Shown piece after piece: positions 44,176-53,339 of a DNA stretch of 64,000 bases. Numbering within the stretch: the first letter of the stretch is position 1; the number at the start of each line of letters is the position of its first letter. The notes below the pieces were generated by a model, which was given only the letters and a program-made list of their open reading frames with translations, did not search any database and was not told the origin of the DNA. Origin of the DNA: an uncultured Clostridia bacterium (GTDB lineage Bacteria > Bacillota > Clostridia > Lachnospirales > Lachnospiraceae); contig CANDNA010000006.1 of NCBI GenBank assembly GCA_947385955.1, positions 87,345 to 151,344 on the forward strand. Reading direction: 5' to 3'. The position numbers and the translations under genes were made by a program.

Positions 44176-44435
44176 TTAGTAAACCTCCATTCAAAGAATT
44201 GCTGGCGCACGAAAAAGAACGCACAGGCATACCTGATGAAGTCCAGGATGCTGGTGTCCTCAAAGCGGATCGTCAGAAAGGCATAAACCGCCGTGAACAC
44301 GACAGGCACAAAAAGATGTGCCTGTGTCAGCGCCAGGATGGAGCACAGCGCGCACACGCCGATGATCCCGATGTCCTTAAGCTGCCAGAGCCACAGTGTG
44401 GCCTTTGCTTTTAAATTGTCAGGGTAAATATACAA
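44172..44435 (-). CDS. VirB3/PrgI-like membrane protein
   Basis: A TTG at 44435 preceded by GGAAGGAGGCGG gives 87 residues. Two adjacent hydrophobic helices at about 22-42 and 44-60 are followed by a conserved-looking RFEDTSILDFIRYACAFFF. This is the usual look of PrgI/VirB3-like proteins in Gram-positive conjugation systems, which contact VirB4. The longer upstream frame lacks ribosome-site support. Confidence 0.75.
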   Translation of the reverse strand: MYIYPDNLKAKATLWLWQLKDIGIIGVCALCSILALTQAHLFVPVVFTAVYAFLTIRFEDTSILDFIRYACAFFFVRQQFFEWRFTK

Positions 44436-44601
44436 CTGACCGCCTCCTTCCAAAACTGATAGATATCTGCCCCATGCATGGGTACATGGCTGCGGCCGCC
44501 TGCCATGCGCAGACAGTCCTGCCACGAAAAAACCGCCCTGCCCTTAAGCCCCGGCGGCCTTTTCCTGTATCCGGGTTCCTTTTCCCCGGCATTTCCTCCT
44601 G

Positions 44602-44949
44602 CTACGCAGGCTGCTCCCCCTGTGCATCTGCCGGAGCCCCTTCCTCCTGCGCCGCTTTTGCCTCCGCATCCTTCAGCGCCTGCTCGATCAGGCCGATCAC
44701 GAATTCCTTCTGGCTTAAGCCTGTTGCCTTCAGGTGATCCTTTATCCTCCCGAAAAGTTCCTCCGATACCTGGAATGCCAGTGTCCTTGTTGTCCCGTTT
44801 GCCATATTCTTTCCTCCGTTCTCAAAGTGTTCCTTCAGCACCATCTCGACATATTGGCTGAGTGTCAGCTGCATCTGCTCCTGCTCTGTCCGGGCCTGTG
44901 TATGCAGGCTCTCCGGGATCATCGCGCATAAGTTTTTACGGTTTTCCAT
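44602..44949 (-). CDS. Double ribbon-helix-helix-like protein with internal start
   Basis: 115 residues from 44949 (MENRKNLCAMIPESLHTQ). Two RHH-like units follow each other: NLCAMIPESLHTQARTEQEQMQLTLSQYVEMVL and TLAFQVSEELFGRIKDHLKATGLSQKEFVIGLI. An in-frame ATG at 44805, exactly between the units, has its own GGAGGAAAG site, so a second product of 67 residues carrying only the C-terminal RHH is likely. The Ala/Glu-rich tail is low complexity. Probably an autoregulator or relaxosome protein. Confidence 0.75.
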   Translation of the reverse strand: MENRKNLCAMIPESLHTQARTEQEQMQLTLSQYVEMVLKEHFENGGKNMANGTTRTLAFQVSEELFGRIKDHLKATGLSQKEFVIGLIEQALKDAEAKAAQEEGAPADAQGEQPA

Positions 44950-45063
44950 GCCCATTTTCTCCTTTCTCCGTTCCTTACAAGCCAAGTATAAAGGCAATGC
45001 ATGGGGAAAGCTATACCAATACCCAACAAGGATTTCCCGCAAAAGGATGCAGGACCACCAATG

Positions 45064-47295
45064 TTATACATCCTCCGGGGCCTGCCCCCTGCCCTCCCGT
45101 TTCCGCAGGAAATAAGCGATCCCGCGCAGCACGAAATCCACGCAGGGGATCGCCACGCTGTTGCCAAGGGCCTTGTACCTTGCGCTGTCCGATGCGCCGG
45201 GGATGTCCGTCCAGCCGTCAGGGAACCCCTGCAGGCGCTCGCATTCCAGGGGCGTCAGGCGCCGGATCAGGTTCCGCTTCTCCACGATGCACTTGTCCTG
45301 GCTGACATACTGGTTGCCGATGCCTTTCTCATCCCCCCGGCACAGCGCCCCTACCAGTTCCTGATAGGGTCCTGCCCCATCCTCCTTTTTTTCTCCTGCC
45401 GTTATCTGCCCCTCCGGGGCATCCTGCCCGCCGTCCTGGGGTGAGAACACCGCATGGTGGTCCATTGCCGTCAGCGTATAGGAAATGTCCTGCTGGTACC
45501 CGAAACCGTTCCCGCCGTTCTGGGGCTGCCGGTCAATGATGTTCCCCGCTATGCAGAATGTTTCCTGCAGGATGGCGATGCCGCCCTGGTTCTTGCTGGG
45601 GTCCGGGTTCGTGGTGTCTATGGTCCTGGCCGTGTCCGTCTCCCGGCATCCAGAATACGGGTTGGATGACTTCATGCTGTTGGATTCCTTTGAGTCCAGG
45701 GAAAACACAGCCGGAGGGCGCAGAGCCGTCCCATCCCCATGTTCCCTGGCATCCTGCCGCTCCATGCTGCTGTTTACGAACAGCACCGGCTGGTTGTTCC
45801 CGCTGGTACCTGCCGCGCTTGTGATGGTGGGGCATATCCCCTCCCCGATCCCGGCATGCCCCTGCTGGGAGGCCAGCACAAGGGGCTGGTTGTTGCCTCC
45901 CATCCCGAAGCCGGCGGACACTGTCTGGGAGATCCCCACCGGCCCCCTGAAACGGGAATCCTGCCCGTGGTTATCAAACACAAGGGGCTGGTGCCCATGC
46001 TCCTGCGCCCGCAGGGTGCCTGTCTTATCTTCTGTCAGGTGCATCTGGCTGCCGCCCTGATCGTTTAAGCACAGCACACAGGGGTATCCCTGCCCCGCCT
46101 GGCCGCCGCCCCCTGTAAGCGACGTATGGCTCTCCGGCGTCAGGAAACAGTCCCCGTTCCCCTTGCTGACCACGCCGAAAGCGGGCCGCTGCGCCACAAA
46201 TGTCTGCATCTGCATGTTCCTTGTCGCCATGAGCGCGCCTGATATCCCGCCCAGGTCTATGACCTCATCCCTCTGGTTCACATGGAAGCTGCTGACGGCA
46301 GGCGGGCACACAGGCCCCTCCCCCGGCTGTGCCACCAGGGGCTGGTGGCTGCCCATGCCTGCCCGCAGGGTCGCCGCCACATCCTCCGTGACGTCCATCC
46401 GTTCCCCGCCCTGGTCGTTTAAGCACAGCAGCGCTTCCGTCCTTCTTTCTTCTGCCTGCAGGTACCCATGCCCGCCGCCTTCCCCGCCATACAGGGCCGG
46501 CCATGTGCCGGACTCCCCGAATATGCGGCGGCTCTGCACATCCCATGGTGTCAGGCAAGACCCGCCTGCGCCATCAGCGCCTCCTTCAGCTGCGGCGGCA
46601 GCTCCTTGCCCCTCTCCCCCGCCCGCCGCAGGATTCCCTGGCAGGCTGTCCTGCTTAAATAATATTTCATGTGCGGTGAGGCCTCCAAAATCTGCGACAA
46701 GGAAGATGCGGCGGCGTCTCTGGGCGACTCCCCAGAATTGAGCGTCCAGCACTCTCCAAGCCAGGCTGAATTTATCTCCCAGTACGGCCGCCCCAGCAGG
46801 TCCCCAGCGCCCGGCGTCAGGTCGAGGCACATGACAGGAACAGTCCTTAATTCTGACGATTTCTTCGATGACCGCCCGGAAGTCCTCGCCGCCCGCGGAG
46901 CTGAAGGCTCCGGGGACATTTTCCCAAACGAGGTATCGAGGTCGGACAAGGTCATCTGGTATACCCCTTCTCCCATCGGCTTCCCTCATCTCCTTTACTA
47001 TGCGTACCTGCTCCATGAACAGCCCGGAGCGCTCCCCCGCAAGCCCCTGGCGCTTCCCCGCCACGGACAGGTCCTGGCAGGGCGATCCCCCGCAGATGAC
47101 GTCCACGGGGGGCAGCCTGCCCCCGTCCAGCTTTGTGATGTCCCCCACATGGAGCATGCCGGGAAACCTTATCTTTGTCACTTCCATGGGGAATGCCTCG
47201 ATCTCGCTGGCCCATGCCGGGGTGATCCCGTTATGCACGGCGGCCAGCGGGAAGCCCCCTATGCCGTCAAACAGGCTGCCCATCATCATAGGCAT
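45064..47295 (-). CDS. DNA (cytosine-5) methyltransferase with expanded recognition region
   Basis: About 743 residues from 47295. C5-methyltransferase motifs: I GSLFDGIGGF, IV GGSPCQDLSVAG with catalytic Cys, VI ENVPGAF, VIII QRRRRIFLV, IX RRLTPLECERLQGFPDGW and X ALGNSVAIP. Between VIII and IX lie more than 400 residues containing several degenerate repeats (TLRAxxxxHQPLV, CLNDQGG twice, GNNQPV twice). Multispecific phage methyltransferases also enlarge this region. It would protect the element from host restriction. The start overlaps the end of the DUF4406-like gene. Confidence 0.9.
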   Translation of the reverse strand: MPMMMGSLFDGIGGFPLAAVHNGITPAWASEIEAFPMEVTKIRFPGMLHVGDITKLDGGRLPPVDVICGGSPCQDLSVAGKRQGLAGERSGLFMEQVRIVKEMREADGRRGIPDDLVRPRYLVWENVPGAFSSAGGEDFRAVIEEIVRIKDCSCHVPRPDAGRWGPAGAAVLGDKFSLAWRVLDAQFWGVAQRRRRIFLVADFGGLTAHEILFKQDSLPGNPAAGGGEGQGAAAAAEGGADGAGGSCLTPWDVQSRRIFGESGTWPALYGGEGGGHGYLQAEERRTEALLCLNDQGGERMDVTEDVAATLRAGMGSHQPLVAQPGEGPVCPPAVSSFHVNQRDEVIDLGGISGALMATRNMQMQTFVAQRPAFGVVSKGNGDCFLTPESHTSLTGGGGQAGQGYPCVLCLNDQGGSQMHLTEDKTGTLRAQEHGHQPLVFDNHGQDSRFRGPVGISQTVSAGFGMGGNNQPLVLASQQGHAGIGEGICPTITSAAGTSGNNQPVLFVNSSMERQDAREHGDGTALRPPAVFSLDSKESNSMKSSNPYSGCRETDTARTIDTTNPDPSKNQGGIAILQETFCIAGNIIDRQPQNGGNGFGYQQDISYTLTAMDHHAVFSPQDGGQDAPEGQITAGEKKEDGAGPYQELVGALCRGDEKGIGNQYVSQDKCIVEKRNLIRRLTPLECERLQGFPDGWTDIPGASDSARYKALGNSVAIPCVDFVLRGIAYFLRKREGRGQAPEDV

Positions 47296-47681
47296 GCCCC
47301 TGTATATTCCATGGGCTGTGCCTGCCCTTCCATATCCGGCTCCGGCTGCAGGAATTCCGCCACCCGCTCCCAGGGGATGCGGCGGACCGGCACACGGTGC
47401 CTCCATGCCGCCTTCAGTTCCTCCTGCATCCCGTCAGAGACACGGCTGCCGCACAGCCACAGTTCACTGCATGCCTCCAGCAGCTTAAGCCCCATCCTGA
47501 TCCCAAGCTCCCGCTGTTCCGGGATACTGTCATCCAGCATCTGCGGGTACAAAAGGTGCGCCGCTACCGGGGTGCTTCCTTCTTCCATTGCCAGGCGGCA
47601 GGCTGCTTTTGCAAACCTGATATTGTTTTCTATATCCCCCGCATAGGGGGATGCGATATATACGATCTTTCCTTCTGCCAT
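47286..47681 (-). CDS. DUF4406-like nucleoside-deoxyribosyltransferase-fold protein
   Basis: 131 residues. IVYIASPYAGDIENNIRFAKAACRLAMEEGSTPVAAHLLYPQML and ELWLCGSRVSDGMQEELKAA are typical of the DUF4406/YtoQ-like group related to nucleoside 2-deoxyribosyltransferases, often found in phages and conjugative elements. It may process nucleotides or bases. Overlaps the methyltransferase start. Confidence 0.8.
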   Translation of the reverse strand: MAEGKIVYIASPYAGDIENNIRFAKAACRLAMEEGSTPVAAHLLYPQMLDDSIPEQRELGIRMGLKLLEACSELWLCGSRVSDGMQEELKAAWRHRVPVRRIPWERVAEFLQPEPDMEGQAQPMEYTGACL

Positions 47682-47693
47682 GTCCCGCCTCCT

Positions 47694-48593
47694 TTACTTG
47701 ACTACCTGCACGATGGTCTTTGTCAGGTTCACTGCGCCCTGCGCCGCATAGACCGCCCCCATCACGTTGGCCCTGGTGCCGGTATCCAGCCCGAACTGCC
47801 CCGCGATACGGGGTACCTCCCCCGCGGACAGCATCAGCCCAAGCCCCAGCAGGGCATGGTCCTTTACCACCATCAGCCCCGCCACCAGGATGACCGCCTG
47901 CAGGAACGTGGTCAGGCACAGCCCGATGACCTGCTTGCACCAGCCGGTGAAGCCGTCAATGTACCCCCTGGGGACGCTGAACATGTAAAGGCTCCCCACC
48001 GCGATCTGGATGAGCAGGATGCCGCCCCTTTTCAGGTTGCCGAAAAACACCTTGATCACGGCATAGCCCATGAGGATCAGGATGAATATCATCAGGATCG
48101 GGCTGGTGATGCTCCCAATCCCCCCGAACACCCCCGCTGACGCGGCATCCTGCCATGTCCCCGCATCCTTTAAGGATTCTATCGTGCTTAAGGCAACCGC
48201 CCCGAAGTCCGAACCGAACCCCGTGATCCCTGCCGTGAAGCTGCCCTGCAGGGACACGCACAGCTTATAAAGCTCCACCGGCACGGTGGTGAACATCCCC
48301 GCCGCCAGGAACCCCTTGATGGCGTTCAGCCCCGTCTCCCGGACGCTGCCGCGCCCGCTCTGGCATTCGATCCCGCACTCGAACACGGCCACCACCAGCC
48401 CGGTGGCATACAGCGCCCATGCCAGGTAAGAGAAAAACAGCACGATGGACTGGACCCATCCCATCTCAAACAGGTCTGCACCCATGTTTCCCATCTGCAT
48501 AAAAAAATCGCCTAAAAACCCTACTATCTGGCCGTAGATCCAGTCAATGATCTGGCCAAGCACGGTGTCGGCGATAAAGTCCCATATGAACAC
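47694..48593 (-). CDS. VirB6/TrbL-like polytopic channel protein
   Basis: 299 residues from a GTG at 48593 preceded by CGGAGGAA. Six or so hydrophobic helices (about 60-85, 100-125, 160-190, 195-220, 230-255) are spread over the protein, with ILMIFILILMGYAVIKVFFGNLKRGG in the middle. This matches the TrbL/VirB6-like membrane component of Firmicute conjugation systems, which forms the inner membrane part of the channel. Confidence 0.82.
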   Translation of the reverse strand: MFIWDFIADTVLGQIIDWIYGQIVGFLGDFFMQMGNMGADLFEMGWVQSIVLFFSYLAWALYATGLVVAVFECGIECQSGRGSVRETGLNAIKGFLAAGMFTTVPVELYKLCVSLQGSFTAGITGFGSDFGAVALSTIESLKDAGTWQDAASAGVFGGIGSITSPILMIFILILMGYAVIKVFFGNLKRGGILLIQIAVGSLYMFSVPRGYIDGFTGWCKQVIGLCLTTFLQAVILVAGLMVVKDHALLGLGLMLSAGEVPRIAGQFGLDTGTRANVMGAVYAAQGAVNLTKTIVQVVK

Positions 48594-48659
48594 TTCCTCC
48601 GCTCACTTCCTTCCCCGGATATGGATATCCGTTCTTTCTTTTCTGCCGTTTCTGCCATG

Positions 48660-49088
48660 TCAGCACATCCTCTGCCCCATCTGCTGCTCCTGCGCCGGCT
48701 CCCGGAACACATCCAGGTACCCTGCAGCCGCTTCGGAAAACCGCTTATAGTCAGTCTCCGTGGGCTTGTATACATACCATTCCGCTTTCCCGCCGTCTTT
48801 CCAGATATGCGGGCAGATGCCGTCACGGAAGTTGGGGTTTGCCACCTTTTTCCTCCCCAGCAGGTCGGAAAAATGCAGCGACACGCTGTCAATCACACCC
48901 TCCCGGCGGTTGAGCATCGTGATCTTGAGCATCTCATAATTGTCCGCCACCCTGCCCGTGGCAAAATATGCCTTCATGCGGATATCCCCGGAGAGCCTGC
49001 CGTAGCAGGCATTCCCCACGATCCTGATATCCGAAAGCCCCATGCCTTTCCCGAAGATCTTCTGTAATTCCTGTTCAAAAAAAGTCAT
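48660..49088 (-). CDS. Hypothetical conjugation-operon protein
   Basis: The start at 49088 (MTFFEQELQKIFG) has GGAGGGATGG upstream; 142 residues. It is a soluble alpha/beta protein with YGRLSGDIRMKAYFAT and LKITMLNRREGVIDSVSLHFSDLLG. No known domain recognised. It sits between the VirB2-like and VirB6-like genes, so it may be a cytosolic channel factor. Confidence 0.7.
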   Translation of the reverse strand: MTFFEQELQKIFGKGMGLSDIRIVGNACYGRLSGDIRMKAYFATGRVADNYEMLKITMLNRREGVIDSVSLHFSDLLGRKKVANPNFRDGICPHIWKDGGKAEWYVYKPTETDYKRFSEAAAGYLDVFREPAQEQQMGQRMC

Positions 49089-49098
49089 GCCATCCCTC

Positions 49099-49434
49099 CT
49101 ACATCCCAAGGATCTGCCAGATATAGAGCGGCGCGGTCAGCGTGAACACCAGGCAGGCGAACAGGATGGCCGGCGCTGCCCACTCGAACTGCCCGTGCTT
49201 GCGGTAATCAAAATATGCCGTCCCCAGCTTGGCAAAGAAAAACACGGCCAGGATCAGGTCGATGGCGGGGAACACCACGTTGTTCACCACCGTCTTGATC
49301 TGCGCCGAGGCAGTGGTCCATGTCCCCTCGATTGCCCCTGCCACATCTCCGGAAGCAGCGTATGCAGGGACACAGCAGATGCCTGCGGCAAGGACCGCCG
49401 CGCACAGTAAAAGAGCCATTTTCTTCATTTTCAT
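49099..49434 (-). CDS. VirB2-like pilin/membrane protein (DUF3852-like)
   Basis: 111 residues. A Sec signal peptide with A-Y-A-A cleavage near residue 26 is followed by two hydrophobic helices (about 50-70, 87-107) joined by a short basic loop (YFDYRKHGQFEW). This size and layout match VirB2-like subunits and the DUF3852 family of Firmicute elements (family name from memory). Likely a channel or pilus component. Confidence 0.75.
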   Translation of the reverse strand: MKMKKMALLLCAAVLAAGICCVPAYAASGDVAGAIEGTWTTASAQIKTVVNNVVFPAIDLILAVFFFAKLGTAYFDYRKHGQFEWAAPAILFACLVFTLTAPLYIWQILGM

Positions 49435-49534
49435 AGGTTATCTCCCTTCTTTTTGGGGAAAAGGAAAGCCGCAGACGGTACAGGCCTGCAGCCTTTTCTC
49501 TTTCCCTGATGATATTTTCTTTCCGCCCCGCCGG

Positions 49535-51277
49535 TCAGTCCGGGTTCTGCGGGGCGATATGCCAGTCGCTCCAGAGGTTCCCGCTTATGGTCACGGAATC
49601 CGTCAGGTCCATGGAGAGCATCCCCGCAGGCGTCCAGCAGTCTATGAGCCACGTGTAGGCCGTATATCCCCCGTCCGGGTACCATATGGGCGTGAAGTGG
49701 GTGCGGCGGTGGTAGGTGCTATAGGGGTTTTCCTTGAATTCATGCCCCATGTCATATCCCCCTCCCATGCGCTCCAACAGCCGCCAGTAGCCCTGGTAGC
49801 CGAACTCCGGGAAATAAGTGACCGCGTTCTGCGCCGCCGTGACTGCGGAAGCCTGGCTTGTGCTGACATGGGTATCCACCCTCTCCTGGATGCCGTACCC
49901 GGATTTCAATATCCTGCCGCCTGCCGTGGGCGATTTCCCGTCCGGCGTGATGGCCATGGATGCGGAAAGGCTGGCGGAGTACCGGTCAAAGTCAAACTCC
50001 CACCAGCCGTGGTCGCACCAGTACCCCTCATCCTCGCCAAGCTCGTTATAATCGCTGTGCCATACCCAGTGTGCTTTCCACCAGGGGCGCCATACTCCCC
50101 AGCTGGACGAAGTGGCCTGTCCCTTTGCGGGGATTGGCGCACTGGCAAAAGCGTCATTCCTGTCATCCGCATTGGGGTCCGGGGGAGGGTTCGCATCCAG
50201 GTTCACGATATTTGCCCGGATCGTCCCCTTACTGGCCGAACCGCCGCCCTGGACATCCACTGTGATCGTCATGACCTGCGGCTCCCTGGGCGTCCTCCAG
50301 CGCACCCATGCCAGCTGGCTCTCCCCTTCCGGGTAATAAACACTGCTTACCGTATAGCTGCTCCCTGCGATGCGGAACGTGACGGATACCGGGTGGTCTG
50401 GGTCGCTCTGGCCGCCGCTTACCCATACCGCCGTGATGACCTCCGTGTCGGTTCGGTATTCATAGTCACAGTCGGTCACTACCGGTATCTGCGGCGGCAT
50501 GTCCTTGAAACGCACAATGCCGATGCCAAGGCTGGACCTGATGTCCGCGTTGGACGCCGCCGTGCTCCTGCTCCCGCCCCATGCCGGGAAACCTAGGTCT
50601 GCCGTTTCCAGGAACAGGGCCAGGGGCAGGTTCTTATGCGACAGGGACACCATCTTCCGGCGCAGGCCCCCGCCCAGCATTTCATCATAGAGGGCCGCCT
50701 CCGTGGCCGTGGTGGCGATAAAGGTGCCCTGGAACGTATAGTAGGCGATTGGCTCAATTAACAGCCGGTACTCCCCGTTTGTCAGTACATCAAAATCCAT
50801 CCCTGTCAGGCCGGCAATGCTGCGCACCACCTGCTCATCCGTGAAATAGCTCTTGATGGCGGCGATGCTGCTGTTGCCGCTGGAGCTGACGATCCTGGGC
50901 AGGGCCTGTGAGGGGTTCGTATAGCTGTAGCCGCCCTGCGCCGGGGAAAGCCCTGCGCCGCCGCTGTACTGCAGCTTGCTCACTTTCCCGAAATGGTAAA
51001 CGCTGCCGGGGATGGACTTGTTCGTCAGGTCAATGGGCGTTGTCACCACCGCGTGGTCGCTTGCCCTTACCACGCTCACCCTTACCCCGTCATACCCCGG
51101 CGTCCATTTGTTCTGGCTGGTCCCCTGCCCCATGCCGCCCCCGCCGCCGTCCATGTTCCCCTCCCCTGTCGCATAAACAGGCACGGCGGACAGCAGGGAA
51201 CAGAGCAGGGACAATGCCAGCCGGGAGATGATCCCTTTTCCTGTTTTTCCGCCCTGTTTCAAGAACATCCTTTTCAA
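49535..51277 (-). CDS. Large secreted protein of the transfer operon
   Basis: 580 residues from a TTG at 51277 preceded by GGAAGGAGGTAACGA. A signal peptide (about 1-36, ending VPVYA) leads into a Gly-rich linker (DGGGGGMGQG). Most of the rest is beta-rich: VTFRIAGSSYTVSSVYYPEGESQ and MTITVDVQGGGSASKG look like immunoglobulin-like strands. A Trp-rich stretch (GVWRPWWKAHWVWHSDY) stands out. No sortase motif or C-terminal anchor. Perhaps a surface or pilus-associated protein. Confidence 0.72.
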   Translation of the reverse strand: MKRMFLKQGGKTGKGIISRLALSLLCSLLSAVPVYATGEGNMDGGGGGMGQGTSQNKWTPGYDGVRVSVVRASDHAVVTTPIDLTNKSIPGSVYHFGKVSKLQYSGGAGLSPAQGGYSYTNPSQALPRIVSSSGNSSIAAIKSYFTDEQVVRSIAGLTGMDFDVLTNGEYRLLIEPIAYYTFQGTFIATTATEAALYDEMLGGGLRRKMVSLSHKNLPLALFLETADLGFPAWGGSRSTAASNADIRSSLGIGIVRFKDMPPQIPVVTDCDYEYRTDTEVITAVWVSGGQSDPDHPVSVTFRIAGSSYTVSSVYYPEGESQLAWVRWRTPREPQVMTITVDVQGGGSASKGTIRANIVNLDANPPPDPNADDRNDAFASAPIPAKGQATSSSWGVWRPWWKAHWVWHSDYNELGEDEGYWCDHGWWEFDFDRYSASLSASMAITPDGKSPTAGGRILKSGYGIQERVDTHVSTSQASAVTAAQNAVTYFPEFGYQGYWRLLERMGGGYDMGHEFKENPYSTYHRRTHFTPIWYPDGGYTAYTWLIDCWTPAGMLSMDLTDSVTISGNLWSDWHIAPQNPD

Positions 51278-51365
51278 TCGTTACCTCCTTCCGTTTTTCG
51301 GCACAATAAAAGCAGCCATTTCTGGCCGCCTTGTTGCACTGTCACATGATATCCCGCCAAATATT

Positions 51366-51680
51366 CTATATGGCATCCATCCTTGCCAGTCTTTCATTGA
51401 ATTGTTCTGAAAAATCCAGCCCCTCCAATATGGACTCGTCCTGTAAATTGAATCGTTCCTTATACCTGCTCATAATATCCTGCATCAGCAGAAAGCAATC
51501 CTGGTAATATAAGAGGCTTATCAGGCACAACAGTTCGCTTTCACTAAGTTCCTCAATCCGGAAATAATTCTCAAAATCATAATCATTCGCAAACCGACAG
51601 AACGCAAGTTTTTCCAGCAGTATATTCTTGTCCTCATCAGCAGGTGATTGTATCCGTTGAAGCATCTGTTCTTTTTCCAT
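51366..51680 (-). CDS. Hypothetical small acidic protein
   Basis: 104 residues, acidic, helical, with GGAGAAGAAAG before the start and its own promoter. No recognised domain. AT-rich compared with the transfer operon and paired divergently with a small HTH gene, so it may be a later insertion. An immunity or antitoxin-type role is possible but unsupported. Confidence 0.6.
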   Translation of the reverse strand: MEKEQMLQRIQSPADEDKNILLEKLAFCRFANDYDFENYFRIEELSESELLCLISLLYYQDCFLLMQDIMSRYKERFNLQDESILEGLDFSEQFNERLARMDAI

Positions 51681-51735
51681 CTTTCTTCTCCTTTTCGCAT
51701 TTTAATCTCCGATTTTGGTAACTATAACCATCTCC

Positions 51736-51764
51736 ATTATAGGAGCATAATGAAATTAAATCAA
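51736..51764 (-). promoter_or_regulatory. SigA-type promoter, minus strand
   Basis: Reading the minus strand, TTGATT (51759-51764) is followed after 17 bases by TATAAT (51736-51741). It points to the gene at 51366-51680. Confidence 0.72.
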
Positions 51765-51793
51765 TAGAAAGCAGGAGAAAGCCACCGCAAATT

Positions 51794-52015
51794 ATGATTA
51801 AATTCGACAAACTTTTTAAGACCTTGAAAGAAAACGGCATAAGCCAGTACAGTCTTTACACTCATCACGGAATAAGCAGGTCGCAGATTCAAAGATTGAA
51901 AACCAACCAATCTGTCACTACCCATACGCTGAATATGATATTGAATATTTTAGGCAAAGACTTTACTCTTGATGATATTGCAGAGTTTATACCAGATGAA
52001 AAAGAGGGAAAATAA
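51794..52015 (+). CDS. Small XRE/Cro-type helix-turn-helix protein
   Basis: 73 residues: KLFKTLKENGISQYSLYTHHGISRSQIQRLKTNQSVTTHTLNMILNILG is a Cro/C1-type HTH typical of YoaZ/XRE_26 regulators. It is divergent from the 104-residue gene and is likely its regulator. AT-rich. The GGAGAAAG site is rather far upstream (about 18 bases), so the start is not certain. Confidence 0.78.
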   Translation: MIKFDKLFKTLKENGISQYSLYTHHGISRSQIQRLKTNQSVTTHTLNMILNILGKDFTLDDIAEFIPDEKEGK

Positions 52016-52104
52016 TCTGTTATATGCCTTCTTCCTATTTCCGTACAAAAGGCACCGCACATTCTGACCTGCACGGCGCCCCATTTTTATAGCCCTTATC
52101 CGTT

Positions 52105-52671
52105 TTAATCCATGCTTCCAATCTTGTTCCCGTTCTCATACATGTCACCTGCCTGGGTTGCGGTGTTTGCACCCAGGTTAGGCACATTATCAAAACCGGG
52201 CAGCCCTCCGCCGCTGTTCCCTCCCCCGTCATCCGCAGGCGGCACATAGGTGTCATGGTCCACAGGCTCCGGTGTCCCCTCCACCTTTGTCCCGTCCGGC
52301 TTTTCTTCCGGGTTGGCCAGGGTTTCTGCATCCGGCTGCTGGGGCTTTTCCACCTCCGGCTGGATGCCCTGTGCAGGCTGTTCGGTCAGTATCGGCGTTT
52401 CGGTTGGCGTTGGTGTTTCTGTCGGTGCAGGCGTTTCTGTCCGTACCGGCTGGATGGTCAGTTCCATGCTTCCCCCTTCATCCCCGCTTTCTTCCGAGGC
52501 ATGGGATGGGTCAACAATGGCCTCCGCCATACCGCTTTCCTTTCCGGGAAGCATATCCTCCCCGGCAGACGGCTTTGCAAACTGCAGGCTGATTGCAGCG
52601 ACCAGCCCTGCGCAGATGGCGATGCCTCCCCCGACTGCCAGCCTTCTCTTTGTCTTTTCTGTCATCTTCAT
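52105..52671 (-). CDS. Membrane-anchored Pro/Thr/Glu-rich protein (DUF6550-like)
   Basis: The start at 52671 (MKMTEKTKRRLAVGGG) follows AAAGGAGGGATTT; 188 residues. One N-terminal membrane helix (about 12-32) is followed by a long disordered extracellular region with TPTPTETP-type repeats. It resembles a family recurring in such loci (DUF6550, from memory). It ends the Tad-like block and may be a surface spacer or pilus accessory protein. Confidence 0.72.
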   Translation of the reverse strand: MKMTEKTKRRLAVGGGIAICAGLVAAISLQFAKPSAGEDMLPGKESGMAEAIVDPSHASEESGDEGGSMELTIQPVRTETPAPTETPTPTETPILTEQPAQGIQPEVEKPQQPDAETLANPEEKPDGTKVEGTPEPVDHDTYVPPADDGGGNSGGGLPGFDNVPNLGANTATQAGDMYENGNKIGSMD

Positions 52672-52769
52672 AGAAATCCCTCCTTTGGTGGATGTTATTA
52701 TTCCGTTCTCTTTTGTGTGGTTTGTACGATACACCATACTACATAGTTCACGCAAAGTCTAGCTTAATT

Positions 52770-53330
52770 TTAGAACACTTCTATATATCCCGCCTGCACT
52801 TTTATGGTGATGTGCATGGAGGAGAGGAGCATACCGCCAAAGCGCACAGGCACCTCCAGCCTGATGACGGCATCCGCCTCAAACCTTGCCGCATTCTGCG
52901 GGTCGGAAGGTGCAAGGGGCGCGTTCCTGACCGTGACGGACAGGCTGTCGATGGCAAACTCCATCGCACCGCCGCCATCCCCTGCATATTTGACATGCCT
53001 GCCGCCGTCCTCCTGTGTCCCAAGGGTAAGGTCAAGAAAGGAATAAATATCCCCTTCATTAATTGCCGCCTCCCATGCACCGCCGCCATCCGGCAGGTAA
53101 TTCCCTGAATATCCCTCCCTTACCCCATGGTACACGCCATAGTAGTTGTCATTGACGGTGGAGATGATGGCATCCTCCGTGGCGTCCCGGACACCTGCGG
53201 CGATCAGCTGCAGGCGGAAATATTCCGATATGCCGCAGAAGATGATGAGCAGCGCCAGGACAGCGGCAATGGCAAGGGGAAAGGACGCTCCCCGCCTGTC
53301 CTTTAATATCTTCCATATCTTTTTAGCCAA
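52770..53330 (-). CDS. TadE-like pseudopilin (possible DUF4320)
   Basis: 186 residues from a TTG at 53330. A short basic start (KDRRGASFP) followed by a hydrophobic helix (LAIAAVLALLIIFCGI) and a polar helix is the usual look of TadE/TadG minor pilins, with possible prepilin cleavage after the RRG. The rest is a beta-rich extracellular domain (SLSVTVRNAPLAPSD, RLEVPVRFGG). It sits at the end of the Tad-like operon beside a second pseudopilin. Confidence 0.73.
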   Translation of the reverse strand: MAKKIWKILKDRRGASFPLAIAAVLALLIIFCGISEYFRLQLIAAGVRDATEDAIISTVNDNYYGVYHGVREGYSGNYLPDGGGAWEAAINEGDIYSFLDLTLGTQEDGGRHVKYAGDGGGAMEFAIDSLSVTVRNAPLAPSDPQNAARFEADAVIRLEVPVRFGGMLLSSMHITIKVQAGYIEVF

Positions 53331-53339
53331 TCCCCCACC

